64,000 nt of DNA from contig CM023534.1 in the NCBI GenBank assembly GCA_013350335.1, forward strand, positions 3,844,001 through 3,908,000, in the 5' to 3' direction. Made by a program: the position numbers and the translations under genes. This document shows positions 35,737 to 48,425 of the stretch, in pieces (within the stretch, counting starts at the first letter, position 1; each line of letters starts with the position of its first letter). The notes below the pieces were generated by a model that saw only the letters and a list, made by a program, of their open reading frames with translations, was not told where the DNA came from and ran no database searches. Source of the stretch: Chimonanthus salicifolius. Taxonomy: Eukaryota; Streptophyta; Magnoliopsida; Laurales; Calycanthaceae.

Positions 35737-36632
35737 TTTTGGCCTTCCCGCCCTTTTCCAGACTTAAACCAACCATTTTATGGACATGCATTTTGGATTT
35801 TGAGCAGCCAGTGGGTCGAATTTTGTCCAAGACCTGACTCGGCCCAATTGAAAACACTGGGTATGGGTCAGATTATAAAAGGCCAATTGAGGTCTGTAAG
35901 CCCATTTATTCAATGCATTGCACTTCAAGAAACCATTATGAATGCATTCTAAAAATGTCCTAGTAAATTACAACATAAGACCGGGATAAAAAGAAAGATA
36001 CAGTAGATACTGGAGTGATTAATTCCATAAATTATGATAGAGTTGTGTGAGGTGCAGAATATGATTGCTACTAGTCTACTACTAGTATTATCGAGATTAA
36101 TAATTGATTGTGATATCTTGGGCCTATTAGGCCCAAAAGTGGGGAACAGTATTTATCCTATCAAGTTTCATAATCACAAAAAAAATATTTTACAATTAAA
36201 AATAAAAATAAAAACAAGCATGAGGCATTTGAGTCAGGCTTCAATTGATAAGTCACACTGAGGGAGCCTTTGGGCTCTAATTCCAAAAGAGACTGGGCCC
36301 TAAGGATAGAAAGTCAGGCCTGAACCTAAACAGCTGTTGTGATGAAATAGGACATGCAGCCTACTGGCACTTAGGGCTTGATCCCTATTCTTTAATTGGA
36401 TGTTAATGGGCGTCACAACACCTTACATTAAGGGAACATGATAAAATATCTTGTGTGTTGTTCATTAAGTTATAAAATCAAGATCTTAAATGAGATCACA
36501 CAAGTAGGAAGTACCGAAGTAGGAAGCTGTCAAATACAAAAGAGTTTAGAGGAATGGTCAGGAAAGCGGGAATCCTAAATTCGATTCTCAGTCTATTTCA
36601 AATGCTCACTTTCTTTAGAATTACCCAATGTG
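35737..36632. other. Spacer upstream of HROB
   Basis: This holds the HROB promoter and 5' UTR in its first part. Near 35790-35900 short phrases such as GGGTCGAA and GACTCGGCCCAATTG recall the motif-array elements but without clear ends. No gene was found. Confidence 0.35.
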
Positions 36633-38610
36633 TATAGCTATAGTCTCAAAATTCAGAATTGATAACTATTGTTTGAAAATTCAATGAACTGTGATGGGAT
36701 TATAGGTGCCAATTCAAAATTAGCTCTGTTCATTGGGCTTGGCTTTTGGCTCAATGTGGGTCCACTCCACACAAAGGTATCCTTATTCCTCAGACATTAG
36801 TCATGTCTAATTTAGACACATCCTACTAAAACTCCTACGGATGAGCCCATTACCCCTAAAGCACACCAAGATTAGGCCATGGGAAATTGAACCCACAACC
36901 TCCCGCTTCCTAAGACGGGAGGCAACGAATTGACTACACCATGTAGATATTTTGGAACTTAAAAAGTTTTAAATTTATTTGATTGATGGATGTGACTTAT
37001 ACTACCGTACCATCAGCAACATATGATCATTACAAAAAAAAAAATCAATTCAAATAAATAAAACTCTAATAACTAGCTCAATATTAAAGATCAATTTTTC
37101 TCACATATTATAATCGGAGGTGGACCTTTTATCATGATACATACAAAATGGTTGATCAATATGAAATTATGTAGACTACACAACTATCGTCATCATCATC
37201 ATTATCATTATTCATATGATCACGCACAATTTATGACATGTAAAAGAGTGATGCGAACATCAGTGTTGAAGAAGACGAGATCGTAGCTTTGGCACGAGAC
37301 TTCTACGAAAATTCCTATCGAAAGACTAGTGGCAATTAATTCTATCAAATGGACCAAGGAATCCAGCCCAAGAACAGGCCCAGTAGAGTAGGCCCAATGA
37401 CCAAAGAGAATCAATTGCAGCCAACACCACATAGAAAAAGAAAGTCAGTTCGGTGGAATAAAAAACAGTCCTAATGAAATTGGGACTTGTTTTCTCGGTC
37501 AGCAGTATTTTATTTAGTAATTGCCTTTGTTTAAGTTGCCTAAGGTGGTATATTCAGTATGGGTGTAATTAGGGAGGGTCGGCTCCTTGTTAAAACTTAG
37601 AACTTTCTTATTCTTCTTTCCATGTTGAGGTTGGTCTAAGGTGTTCTTGCCGTGATCTGTCATAAGGTCTGACAGAGCCAATTGGATTTGTGATGGTGGC
37701 CGTCAAGCAAAGTTTCTCCCGATACCAAATTCCAGTTGCTGTTACTTGGTATTTTCTTTTGTGTTGAGGGTCAAATCGCTGTAGTTCCAGTAATAACTGG
37801 CTGATTGTGTTCAGCCAGGCGTGGGAGAGTTGCTGTTTCATTACAGAGCCAGTGACATGAAGAATTGGAATCCTATTTTCTCTTCAAGCTCCGACTGTTT
37901 ACCTGCAAAATCTGGGCGTAAAAAAAAATAGGAGGTTGTCAAGGCAACACAACTTATCCAAAGAGTAAGAAATCGATCTTATATAAATAATAAAATACTC
38001 TAGAGTAGAGATTGAAAATATCAGATATTATACTAAAATATTAGACTGATATATGTCTTGTTTCAAAATATTTCTAGGTAAAATTAAAATCTTTGGTCCT
38101 AACTTTTAGAATAGCTATAGTCTCAAAGCTCAGAATTGATAGCTATTGTTTGAAAATTTAATGAACTGTGATGGGATTATAGGTGCCAATTCAAAATTAG
38201 CTCTGTTCATAGGGCTTGGCTTTCGGCTCTAGTGGGTCCACTCCACACAAAGCTATCCTTATTCCTAAGACACTATTCATGTCTAAATTGAAAATATGCA
38301 GAGGTCTGAGATTTGAGAATACAGTATGGGAATCTTTCAACATCATATTTTGGAACTTAAAAAAGTTTTAAATTTAATTGATCGATCGATTGTGGCCCAT
38401 AAATAAAACTCTAATAACTAGCTCAATATTAAAGTTCAATTTTTCTCAAATATTATAATCGGAGGTGGACCTTATATCATGATATATATAAAATGGTGGA
38501 TCGATATGAAATTATATAAACTACAGAACCATCGTCGTCGTCATCATCATCATCGTTATCTATCATCACTCATATGATCACACACAATTTATGACATGTA
38601 AAAGAGTGTT
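36633..38610 (+). repeat. Direct duplication of a 500-600 bp segment around 865 bp of unique DNA
   Basis: Copy 1 (about 36633-37245) and copy 2 (about 38111-38610) share long blocks, including ATAGCTATAGTCTCAAA at the start, AACTGTGATGGGATTATAGG, TAATCGGAGGTGGACCTT and ACACAATTTATGACATGTAA, then AAGAGTG at the end. Copy 1 carries a SINE (36776-36950) that copy 2 lacks. The intervening 37246-38110 has no gene. The copies do not start TG or end CA, so they are probably not LTRs. Confidence 0.8.
36776..36950 (-). repeat. SINE, family B, minus orientation
   Basis: On the minus strand it reads GGTGTAGTCAATTCGTTGCC (A-box region), then GAGGTTGTGGGTTCAATTTC (B-box region), then CATGGCCTAATCTTGGTGTG. 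The same order occurs at 41350 (+) and 47998 (-). The head resembles a tRNA, but the arms do not fold as one. Confidence 0.75.
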
Positions 38611-39126
38611 GATTTTGATTCTGCCATACTAAGATGAACAATAGCCTTATTACTTGCAGTAAATTGCCAACAGCTCTTACTTTATAGGTGGCACTCTACC
38701 TATCTATTTATATAGACCCGATTCAAATAGAAAAGATTTTAACTTATAATAATGATAATGATAACCTACCTATCTACTTATTTACATATATTTCTCTAAC
38801 TTTGAATGAATTTGTTGTGAAGAAGATTTACTAAAAAGAGATGTGTTTGAGCAAATCTACCATCAAAGTATTGGATTTGAAATGCGTTTGTTGTGAAGAA
38901 GATTACTAAAAAGATATGTAATTCCTTTCTAAGAAAGCAACTTTGAGCAAATCTACAATCCAAGTATTGGGTTTCAAGGGCCATCTTAGAACAGTAGAGC
39001 CCACCCAAACAACAGGGTACAAAAAAAGAAGCAGAAGAGTGCACACATGATTTCTTCAACTAGTGAAAATAGCAAAGCCCAACATAGTATTAGATCAGTT
39101 GCAGTGAAGCAAATCTTGTACTTGCT
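38611..39126. other. WAT1 3' flank
   Basis: This holds a near-duplicate of about 40 bases around TTTGTTGTGAAGAAGATT (38811 and 38885) and then the probable 3' UTR of WAT1. No gene was found. Confidence 0.4.
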
Positions 39127-42100
39127 TCAAACACTTTCAGCACTTGAAGGAGCAAGCAAGGGCTGTGCTAGAGAAGACTTGGGTGCAACCCTTTCTAAAT
39201 TCTCTGAACCAGCAGTAACCACTGCATTACCAGCTGCAAGCTTTCTCTCTTCGCTTTTCCCCCAAAGAACCAGGTACAGTCCGACAACAATCAATACAGC
39301 ACCAATGATCCTGTTCATTCACCATCATTGCCACCACACATTTAGATTATTTTACAGTGAAAAGAAATATTACTGTAGTTAAAAGTGAAAATAAAGTTGA
39401 ACCCAACATTGAATTGAGCCTGAATTGGTCGGGCTGGGACCCAAAATCCCTAACTCTGATCTAATCTTGAGATGACCTTTGATTTGACTCTTGAAACAGA
39501 CCCAATTTGACATAATCTAACTTTTCTTAATGCCTTAACTTTAAACTTGAGATAAATCAAAGTTCACGCAAGCAAAGGGTATTTCAAAATGGTGAAATGA
39601 AAGCAAAGAAAGGCGAAATAATAATAATAAAAAAAAAAACACCAGCCCAAGTTGTTGACTGCTTACCCGCCCAAGTAGAACTGTTCACCTAAAGCAATGG
39701 ATGCCATGATGGCGACAACGAGAGTCTGAACTGGTTGATAGACTGCAACAAAAACAGGCCCCCCTCTGTCAATGCACCATATCTGAACAGCAAAGGCGAT
39801 ACCCGATGCCACGAATCCCTGCAATTATATATAGACATTATTTATGTAATTTTTTCTATGGTATAATAATAAAATCTCTCGTTTTTCTCGTGATTTTTTT
39901 TACTTAAAGGGTTTCACGTGAATCTCTGTCTTCTATTTGCTTTTGTTCTTCTCTGTTTGTCATTCATTCCTCTCTTGTTCTGTTGTATTTGGAACTACTG
40001 ATGGTTTTCTCTAAAATTACAACGGCTACTACTGGCTTAGGATTTAGATGATCAGCAGACGACGACCCTTTCTGCATGGCGGTCTCTCGCTCAAATCTAC
40101 TCCATGTCCCATCAGTTTTTATGAATGAAAACTAAAGAATCAGTTTTTATTTCACGCTCAACGTCTTTGCAGCTAAGTTTGTAGAAAGTGAGAAAGAATT
40201 TCTAAAATTTTGAATTAGTAATGAAATAAAAACATGAAACAAATTTAAGAAATGAAATAAAAAATGGACATTTGAGTTGGAAAAAAAAAAAGGGGAATTG
40301 ATTTGGGCATTGATTTTTTATTAACACAGGAGACAATCTCACGATAAATTAACATTTTTCATTTTATCCTTTTACTTTAAATTTAGCTTTCAATTTATCG
40401 TAATGAAATGGAAGGACAAAATGAAAAATTAAATTTGTTGTGAGAGAGAGTGCCCAAGTCAATTCTATAAAAAAAAAATTCATATCAAATACCAAAGATT
40501 ACAATACGAGTGATTGATGGATGTGTATCGATATATAACAGTCAATATGTTACATTGATACGATCGAATTGGCATCCTATCTTAGAGGCCACATACTGAT
40601 GGGCTATACTTTAGAAAACTATGATGTTTGTCGGAAGATTCGAAGAAAAATTATAGCAACTTGAGAGAGAAAAAGTAAAAGTTACAAGCTCTCAAATCAC
40701 AATAAAAAGATGATCATATGCAAAGTATCACCCCAAAATAGGTTGAAAAGTACCTATTTTAAATGTATCATTTTTAATAAAATAAAATATATTTTTAGAC
40801 AGTTAATTTTAATTATTACTAGTCATTTTTTTGAAGCATAACAATCAGCAGTAAATATTTAAAAAAGACAGCAAAAATGAGCTCTGGAATTCTATTTGTA
40901 GATGCGAAATGCACACCCTAACCTTGAATTTGATAGAGCCACTGAACCCACCACACATAAGAACATAAATTCCTTGTTTTCTCAATGCATAACAGATATT
41001 TGTTAAAATACCATGGTCCAAAATTTAAATTAGGATGCTGCTTTATGAAAAGATCATGACACTTATTTGGTGGGTCACCCTATAATGATGTTGAAGCCAA
41101 TAAAGAACATCATGCGCATGCATGCTTGTAGTCATCCTATTTTCAACCAATTTGGTCTCCTAATAAGTATGATTTGGTCCTTTTCCACCCTGTGGAGCCA
41201 CCCACATTAGAGTGACCATGATTACAGAATGAGTAATGACACCTCCACCTCAAGATGAGAACAAACCAAACTAAGATTTCCTTCATTAGTGAAGAGGTCT
41301 GGTGAGGAAAATCAAGCCTTTTTGAAGCAAGAACGAGGGAAAGAATTCACATAGGGGTAGTTCAGCTGGTTACCTCCTGTTTTAGGAAGTGGGAAGGTCA
41401 TGGGTTCGAGCTCCGATGGCCTAACCTTGGTGTGCCTTAGGGGGAGGAGTTCACCCGTGAGAGTTTCATAGGTATCTCGTGGTTTAACACACGTAAATTC
41501 AAAAAAGAAAAAAAGGGAGGAAAAAAAAATGTAGTTAGGCCAAGGATTCTTGATCTTTCGTATTGACGAGTAACTAAATTTATAATTTATGATAGAGTTA
41601 AAAGAAAAGTAAATTTGAAAAGTCGATTATAAATAAATAAGATATAACTCATGACGATGATGTGAATTACAATCTTTCTAGATAAACTTTTACATGAGTA
41701 AAGTAGAGGTATGTCTCGATTGATAAATGTTAAAAGTTAACTCATTTTAAATTTCTTGTTGTATGTTGTAAATATAAATTGCATTTTTCCTTTTAATATG
41801 TGATATGCTATATTTTTTGAATGAGTAACCTTGGTCTTCTAGTCAATTCATGCTCGTCATATAGTGGCACTGTCCATAGACTTATCTACGTACGTGTGTA
41901 GGTAAAGAGACTTGCGGCTGTCTCATAGGACTTGAGGCTTGTATTGATTTGAAATTCTAAGAGAAAGTAGTTTGAGACTTTGAGTTGAAAATTGGTTTTT
42001 ACCGCATAGAGAATGGTGAAAACCTCTCCTCCGGAGTGAAACATCCAAGCTTGGGCATCTCTCTCAAGGAAAGCAGCAATGACCAAGAACTGCAATACCC

Positions 42101-43914
42101 CAAAGAAGCAGGTGTAGGAGGTGACAGAGAGTCTTGCTGGGTATTTCTTAAGGACAGGAGCCTGAAAAACCAGCCAACCCGACCAAGAGAGGCAGTGCCC
42201 TATAAGGTAGACACACCCAAGTGTCCAGTTTTTCCCTTTTGCATCTCCCAACATCATCAACGGCTCCTCATTCGCCAACTTTGGCTTAAATATGGTTGGC
42301 CCTTGGTACAATGTAATCACTGAGGCGCCACAGACACATGCCACTGTTCCCATCACCTTTGCTATCCCATCCCTTCTGTCGATACGCACCTTTTCAATTC
42401 TACATACAAAATATAACTCCAAGTGAGAAATACAAGCCAAATAAAAGCTCATTAAGAAAAACAAATTGCAAGAAACTTTGTATATATCCCTTTAAGATCT
42501 AGAGAGATGGGGGTGATGTGTTGGATTTAGCTCAAAAGATCTTATTGGGTCAGTGTTTATGTAAGGTTTACCAGGTCTGTGTTTCATATAATGTCCAGTG
42601 TATAAGGGCTTTTTTCTCTTTAGGGTTTTCTGTGTTCTATGTTTTTCTCTGGCTGTGTGAGAGAGAGAAAATGAGACAGTGAGAGAGCCAGAGGAAAAGG
42701 GTTGAGTAATCCTTAGTAACCAGTTGTCCGGTGATTTTCTTCGTAGTGGAATCGTGCATCACGTACCGCAAGTTTTGTCGAACTACGTAAATCTCTTTAT
42801 TCTTGTGTATGATTGGTACGTGGTTTGATTGATTTATTCTGCAATATGATGTGGGTGCTTTTAACATCTTTACTTTTTTTATCTAAAAGCTCCAAAAACT
42901 TGGTTGGCGGAGTATTGGATTCTTGCCTCAGAGCAGCAGCCATAAGAAACGTTATTGCAGGAACCGAGTTTTGAATGGCAGAGGCAAAGGTGGGTGATGT
43001 GTTCTCCAAACCCAACAAGTAGAATCCTTGATTTGCTGTTATCCTGCTCGAAGACAACCAAAACAAAACACACAACAAGTTACACAATTAGATCCTACGT
43101 AAACGAATCCACATTCTTTTTTGTGTAGAGTGTTTTCAAAAATAGATAAGGTGGCATGAAGATTATTCCAATTGATGACAGGTTAGTCTTGATCCATGTC
43201 AAAGTTCCAAGAAGTCCAATAGCTACAAACTATCCATTTCATAACTATAAATTATATAAATCAATTTTCATATAATTACACGGAAAGAAAAAAAAAACAT
43301 GTATGCTACTGTAGAACCTTTCAATAAAAATAAAAATGGGTCTTGCAGACTTTCACTATGAAAAGTTACTACGTCCCTCTAAGAAAGGACTTTTTTTTTT
43401 TGAAAAATGACATTTTCACACCGAAAAAGATTAGAAAAATAGCTTACGATAAAGTGACTTGACACTTTTTCATTGAATTAACTAAAAAGTAATGAACAAA
43501 AGTTGCATGGAGAGTTTCGATTCTATACCCGCCGAGTGCGAGGAAGAAGAACTGGATTAGGAACGAAAGCGTCATTGCTGGCCTCTCCTTCCTACCCAAA
43601 TGAGAGAAGCAGAAATAAGAGAAGAAGCATCATTTAACAGAGCAAGAGGATGAAAAGAAGGTAAGGAAGAAGAAGAAAATGAGCAAGTTGTCATACTTTT
43701 CAAGGAAATATGCAAAGGGAAGGAGCAGAAGCAGAGCAATGATGTTTCTATAGACGGGGAAGACCACTTTGCTTATCCCCATATTAAGAGCAGCTCTAGA
43801 TACAACATGGAAACCTGCATAACCAAACTGCAAGGCCAGCATGGCCAGATGCAGCTGTGCCCGTTCGGGCACTGAACAAATTCTCTTAGACATGGAAGAA
43901 GAAACATCAGCCAT
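39127..43914 (-). CDS. WAT1: WAT1 vacuolar auxin transporter (EamA/MtN21 family)
   Basis: There are six exons: 43914-43697, 43591-43529, 43043-42927, 42399-42003, 39818-39667 and 39310-39127, giving 376 residues; the Arabidopsis protein is a little longer. WAT1 (Walls Are Thin 1) is a tonoplast drug/metabolite transporter that exports auxin from the vacuole and is needed for secondary walls in fibres. Ten membrane helices in two EamA repeats are visible. Family phrases include GYAGFHVVSRAALNMGISK, FPVYRNIIALLLLLPFAYFL, ITANQGFYLLGLENTSPTFA, NWTLGCVYLIGHCLSWSGW, IWCIDRGGPVFVAVYQPVQ and LVLWGKSEERK. The tail ends in LAQPLLAP. Exon 3 ends at a GC donor (AG|GCAAGA); all other introns are GT-AG. 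Other WAT1-related proteins share the fold, but these phrases are specific to WAT1 itself. Confidence 0.95.
41350..41515 (+). repeat. SINE, family B, in WAT1 intron 4
   Basis: GGGGTAGTTCAGCTGGTTAC (A box) is followed by GGTCATGGGTTCGAGCTCC (B box), CTAACCTTGGTGTGCC, and an A-rich tail with AAAAAAG units. It is inserted antisense to WAT1. It is the best-kept copy of the family in this window. Confidence 0.8.
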
Positions 43915-44991
43915 TGCAGAAACAGAGTGAGTAAACCCAAGTCTGATTCTAAGTCCTCAGAGGGAGGGAGAAACAAAGGCAATGGGATGAGGAGAAAGGG
44001 GTGAGAAATGGGTTGTAAATATACAAGAGAGGAAGGCCAGTCACAGGGCAAGAATTCATTCATGGGTCCCTCAAAAGAAGTTTCGTCAAACACAAACTGC
44101 TATTTTTTCTCCCTTTATTTTTCTTTATGGCTGTCTGAGATTATGAATTATTTTGTTGGCTGTCTCCCACATTCTCCATTGCAATTGACTCTCAGTAAAA
44201 GAGAGAAAAATCTGAGAGTGAAAAGACATTGGAGCAGTAGAGAACGAAAGGTGGGTTCTGTTTGGAGCCATGCCATGGTTTGAATGATTAAAATAGGTGG
44301 TGGAAATGGAGCTATCAGTGGATAGCGCACACGAGGGGGTAGTAGCAGGCCCTGTGTCCCCATTTCTCTTAATCTCTTCAATCCTTTTCACTGCAACCTT
44401 CGTGCGCTGTCCCTCTTGCTTTTCTTCGCCTCCAAACAGAAGGAATCTCACACCCACATCCAACGACAGTCAGAGTGAGAGTCGAGGAAAAATTCCTGGT
44501 GTTCTCTAATGTATTTTAGTTGATAATTGTTATCAGAACTTTTTTTTTTTTGGGTTACGCGTGTATCCTCACTTTAAATCGGAGGTGAGATTAAATCTCT
44601 AAATACACATACTGATTAAGTTTACGAGGAGTGGTTCATTAAAGTTGAACGTAAATCAAACTAAAAAATTCACTTGCATGAATTTGTACACATTTACCGA
44701 GATGCATTGCTTGGTGTATTTAACAATAGGTAGATTACGGTATTATATATTTTATACTCAAAGAGATCACTAAAAAAATTATTTATTAGGATATATTTAG
44801 GTGTTAAATAGATATTATTGCTCACTTAATATTGTATTTTTCCATTTAGGGATTTTTTCTTTATTTGCTCTCTTTATTTGTATTTCATTTTCTCTATAAG
44901 TATAAATTACTGGTCTCTCTTTAAACAAAGAAGACACACCAAGCCCTCTGTATGTGTTATTCTATACTATTCAATTAAAATTTTGTTGCTT
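43915..44991. other. WAT1 upstream region
   Basis: This is the likely promoter and 5' UTR of WAT1 (minus strand). From 44500 it turns AT-rich, with a poly(T) at 44543 that begins a possible minus-strand SINE. No gene was found. Confidence 0.4.
44540..44640 (-). repeat. Possible SINE, family D
   Basis: A T11 tract followed by GGGTTACGCGTGTATCCTC and AATCGGAGGTGAGATTAAATC resembles 45310-45440 and 48294-48420, which also begin with a poly(T) and carry GGAGGTGAGACTAATC-like or related phrases. Read on the minus strand these would be poly(A)-tailed retroposons. Confidence 0.4.
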
Positions 44992-44999
44992 AACTATTA

Positions 45000-45199
45000 G
45001 AGTAGTCATTTAGACACCTAACTTTTCTGTCAAGAGACACCATTTTTCGAAATTTAGGGTGAAATTACCATTTTACCCTTTTGATGTATGTTCGGACGAT
45101 GAAAGATTTTTCAAAATAGAAAGGGCAAAATGATAATTTCACTCTAAATTTAAAAAAAAGAGTGTCTCCTGGAAAAGACAGGTGTCTAAATGACCACCC
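45000..45199. mobile_element. 200-bp MITE with long TIRs, hAT-type target duplication
   Basis: A perfect 8-bp direct repeat AACTATTA (44992-44999 and 45200-45207) flanks the element. The left end GAGTAGTCATTTAGACACCT and the reversed right end GGGTGGTCATTTAGACACCT match at 18 of 20 positions. The inverted similarity continues for about 80 bp (AAATTTAGRGTGAAATTA, CATTTTRCCCTTT), so only some 35 bases in the middle are unpaired. It has no coding capacity. Confidence 0.9.
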
Positions 45200-45309
45200 A
45201 ACTATTATTAATTGATTGTTGTTGTCTTTACATGAATGGATGGACTTGAAAAATAGAGATCTACTTTTATAATTTACAATATTTTATTTTTCTATGTATT
45301 TACTTTTGA

Positions 45310-45450
45310 TTTTTTTTTTTTTGATAACATACTTATCTCCACTCCACATTGAAGATAAAACTAATCTCACAGATATACAAAACCATCCGCAAGCCTCGTG
45401 TATCAGGTCAACCTGAAATCAGTTGAATCCAAGACCTATACTCTAATCCT
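45310..45450 (-). repeat. Possible SINE, family D
   Basis: It starts with a poly(T) of 12 and contains ATCTCCACTCCACATTGAAG and AAACTAATCTCACAGATATA, paralleling the blocks at 44540 and 48294. On the minus strand it would be a poly(A)-tailed retroposon. Confidence 0.4.
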
Positions 45451-45906
45451 AGAAACATTAAAAAAAAAAAATTAATGATGAAAATTCTAATACTTCAATA
45501 TTTAGTGTAGCCGAGCATGTATTAGTAATAGAAAGCGACTATACATGGATATGTACTTAAGAATATTTCACTTTTTGTCCTATAAAAATTTCTATCAGAT
45601 ATTTTATTATTATTATTTGACCTTTTGAACTTTATACTCAAAATGATAGAATCTATTCTTTCATTGATTTTAGATTTAAAGAAAATGTTTCAGTTAAAAA
45701 GATCTTTCGCAGAGGAGGATCCTCTAAAAAGTATTTTCTCTACTTAAATATACCTCACATGAATTTGGATCCTCTAAGTACAGTGAGAAATTCTTTAGAT
45801 ACACAAATGTAGAGAGAAAGACATGAGGCATATAAAGATTGCCCACCAATCCAAATAAATAAATAGATATTCTATGCATGTGTAAAATTCCAATGAAAAT
45901 TTTAAT

Positions 45907-45908
<2 letters not shown>

Positions 45909-45939
<31 letters not shown>
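45909..45939. repeat. (TA)n microsatellite
   Basis: An uninterrupted TA run of about 30 bases lies in intergenic DNA. Confidence 0.95.
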
Positions 45940-45940
<1 letters not shown>

Positions 45941-47997
45941 TTTATATAATAAACAGCCACAAAGAGGTCCTAAAATCTATTTTGCCCTTATTATATGATG
46001 TTTAGAAATTCTACTTTCATGTAGAACACCCTTGGACAGAATATTCTATTTTTCTCATTTTGTTAGCATTTATTACTTTTATTCTATTATTTTTTAAGAA
46101 ATTTCTTATATTAGACTTAAAAATCTGAAAGCATCAAGTTTCAACAACAGGCTAGAGTTGTTTTTTTTTTTTTTCTCAAAAAAAATAAGATTTGCTCAAT
46201 TCATTAAAACCATAGTCAAGTTGCATTTTATATGGCTGTCAGGGCAATTTTATGATTATAAAAAAAAAAAAAAAATCGGTGCTATTCATATGCTCAAATA
46301 TTTTCTTAAATAAAATTTATAATTTTTTTCCTCTATACTCAAATATCAAAAGATGACGTACCCTTTTATGTCAATCTCTCTCTTTCTCTCTTTGCTTTTA
46401 TCTTTGTCTATAAATCTGTTTTCCACTACTTGTCATGTACTATTGCATGTTTAATTAGTGAAGGAAAATGATTAGCCTGTGCTCACCCTTTAATTATTAT
46501 ATTAGATACGGATGTTGTTAACTTTAATCACTCCCCAAAGAAGACTAATCTATTGTTCCCACTCACAAAATTGCTCTTGTTGTGCTCTTTATTTCTTGGC
46601 TGCTCCTCTTCCTTGCTTTTACAGACATTCTGCCCTCACCATTTCAGACCACCATCATTTTTATTTCAAAACCAGCCCAACCCAACAACATACACCATTC
46701 AAAATCACTCACATCTGCAGGTTACAACTTAGATTTCAGTCCTTTGATTTGACTAAATCCCTCAAAAGCATGTTGAATTGATCCATTGGACCAAACCCAC
46801 CAGCCCGATTATCCAATTTGCCCGTATATTTGTTCGTTTGAATCTAACACGGGCAAATCTCTCTTAGGCAAACACATAAATGGGTTGGGTCAAGTCGGAT
46901 TTGTTACATATTCACGTTCAAATCTGCATCTACTTTAGATGTAAAATTTTGGTCACTACTCAAATGAATTGAAAATGTTATCACTCAAGCCTACCATATT
47001 TCAGGTTGAGTGCTTGATTATCATTGATATCTTTAATTTAAGTAGAGATGGCCATTGTTGGACTTCGAAAATTTTAGAGCTTAGAAAATAAAAAAGTTAG
47101 CAATATTTGGTAATTATTCTATAATATAAACTTATATGGATGTTATTTACACTAACGGGAATTGGGTTAATGGCTCAATAAATTCCAATTTAACTAGACC
47201 CACATCATATATAATATTCGGATTCGGATTAAACTTAAATAAATAAAGAATTCCGCATTCAAACATTTCCTACTTTGAGATAATTTAAAAAAAAAAAAAA
47301 AATTGTTAATGGTTTCTATTCTTTTTAAATAAAAATAGTAAAAACTATCTAATTGATTTCAGCTTAATTGAGTCCAAGTTTTGAGTTTTTGAACACTGAT
47401 CAAACCCATACTAGTGATGTGAGCATAACCCACCACTTTGCTACTTTGTTAAGCACTTAAGCTCCAAATGCCACAGGCAAGGATTTGTTCAAACGTTGTG
47501 CTCTATACTGTGGGTTCCAAACTTTCAATTAGAACAAAAGCCTCAAGTGCCAAGCTGAAAGATAGGCATGGGTCTGTGCTATGGACCCATTTGCACACCA
47601 AAACCAATCATTTAGGCTCTACTTTATATTGAATGGACCCAAAATTCATTGTACATATCAACAATATTATACATTATCATCACCATGATAGCCACTAAGC
47701 GATTAACAATATTATTACTACATAGATGTATTTTATTTTACATAAATACTAAGTAGACTTTACATAAACGTTACATATAATTCTAAATCTATTAACAATG
47801 ACACCAACTGATCTGTTCGGAGATGGCTGATACCCAACATACCAGACCCAGATCCACTATAAACCCAACTCGCTAACATGAAATTATGAACCCATGTGTT
47901 CTACTTGAAAACCTCATAATAGGAGACCCAAACCCTTTAGACATGAGGCTAGGGATTCAAACAGGTTGGGTCTGGGCTGGGCTTGGCATGTGCCAAG

Positions 47998-48160
47998 TCC
48001 TACTATTTTTTTTTTTTAATTTACGTGTGGAAAACTGCCGGATACCCAGCGTAAAACCCCCACGAATGAGCCCATTACTCCAAGGGCACACCAAGGTTAG
48101 GCCATGGAGGCTCGAACCCGCAACCTCCTGCTTCATGAGGCAACCAGTTAAACTACACAT
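47998..48160 (-). repeat. SINE, family B, minus orientation
   Basis: On the minus strand it reads GTGTAGTTTAACTGGTTGCC, then GGTTGCGGGTTCGAGCCTCC, then CATGGCCTAACCTTGGTGTG, GGGCTCATTCGTGGGGG and a poly(A) of about 14. It agrees with the copies at 36776 and 41350. Confidence 0.8.
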
Positions 48161-48293
48161 GATGGTCAAGAGAGAGTAAAACACTACAAGCTTTTGGGAC
48201 TAATTAACATCTTAATAGATAGCAACAGGCCGCCAAGCTCTATTAATTACAGACTAGCCATTTAAAACCTTTGGACTTTCCAAATTGTCATCT

Positions 48294-48425
48294 ATTTTTT
48301 TAACATGGGTACCATACTCTACTTTGGAGGTGAGACTAATCCCACAAACATGGGTAAACCTATCAAATCCATACATACTAGTTAAATCAATGGAGAGTAA
48401 ACCCATGAGGAGTGCCCGGGAGGTC
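48294..48425 (-). repeat. Possible SINE, family D
   Basis: A T-rich start is followed by TACTTTGGAGGTGAGACTAA and a body ending near GAGTGTGAATAGAACC. It resembles the poly(T)-led blocks at 44540 and 45310. Confidence 0.4.

Noticed and set aside
36633..38610. LTR retrotransposon with 500-600 bp LTRs
   Set aside because: The repeats lack TG...CA ends, there is no primer site or polypurine tract beside them, and the interior has no coding trace.
41350..41420. tRNA-like sequence with A and B box
   Set aside because: The arms do not form a cloverleaf, and the same head plus tail occurs at 36776 and 47998, so it is a tRNA-derived SINE rather than a tRNA gene.
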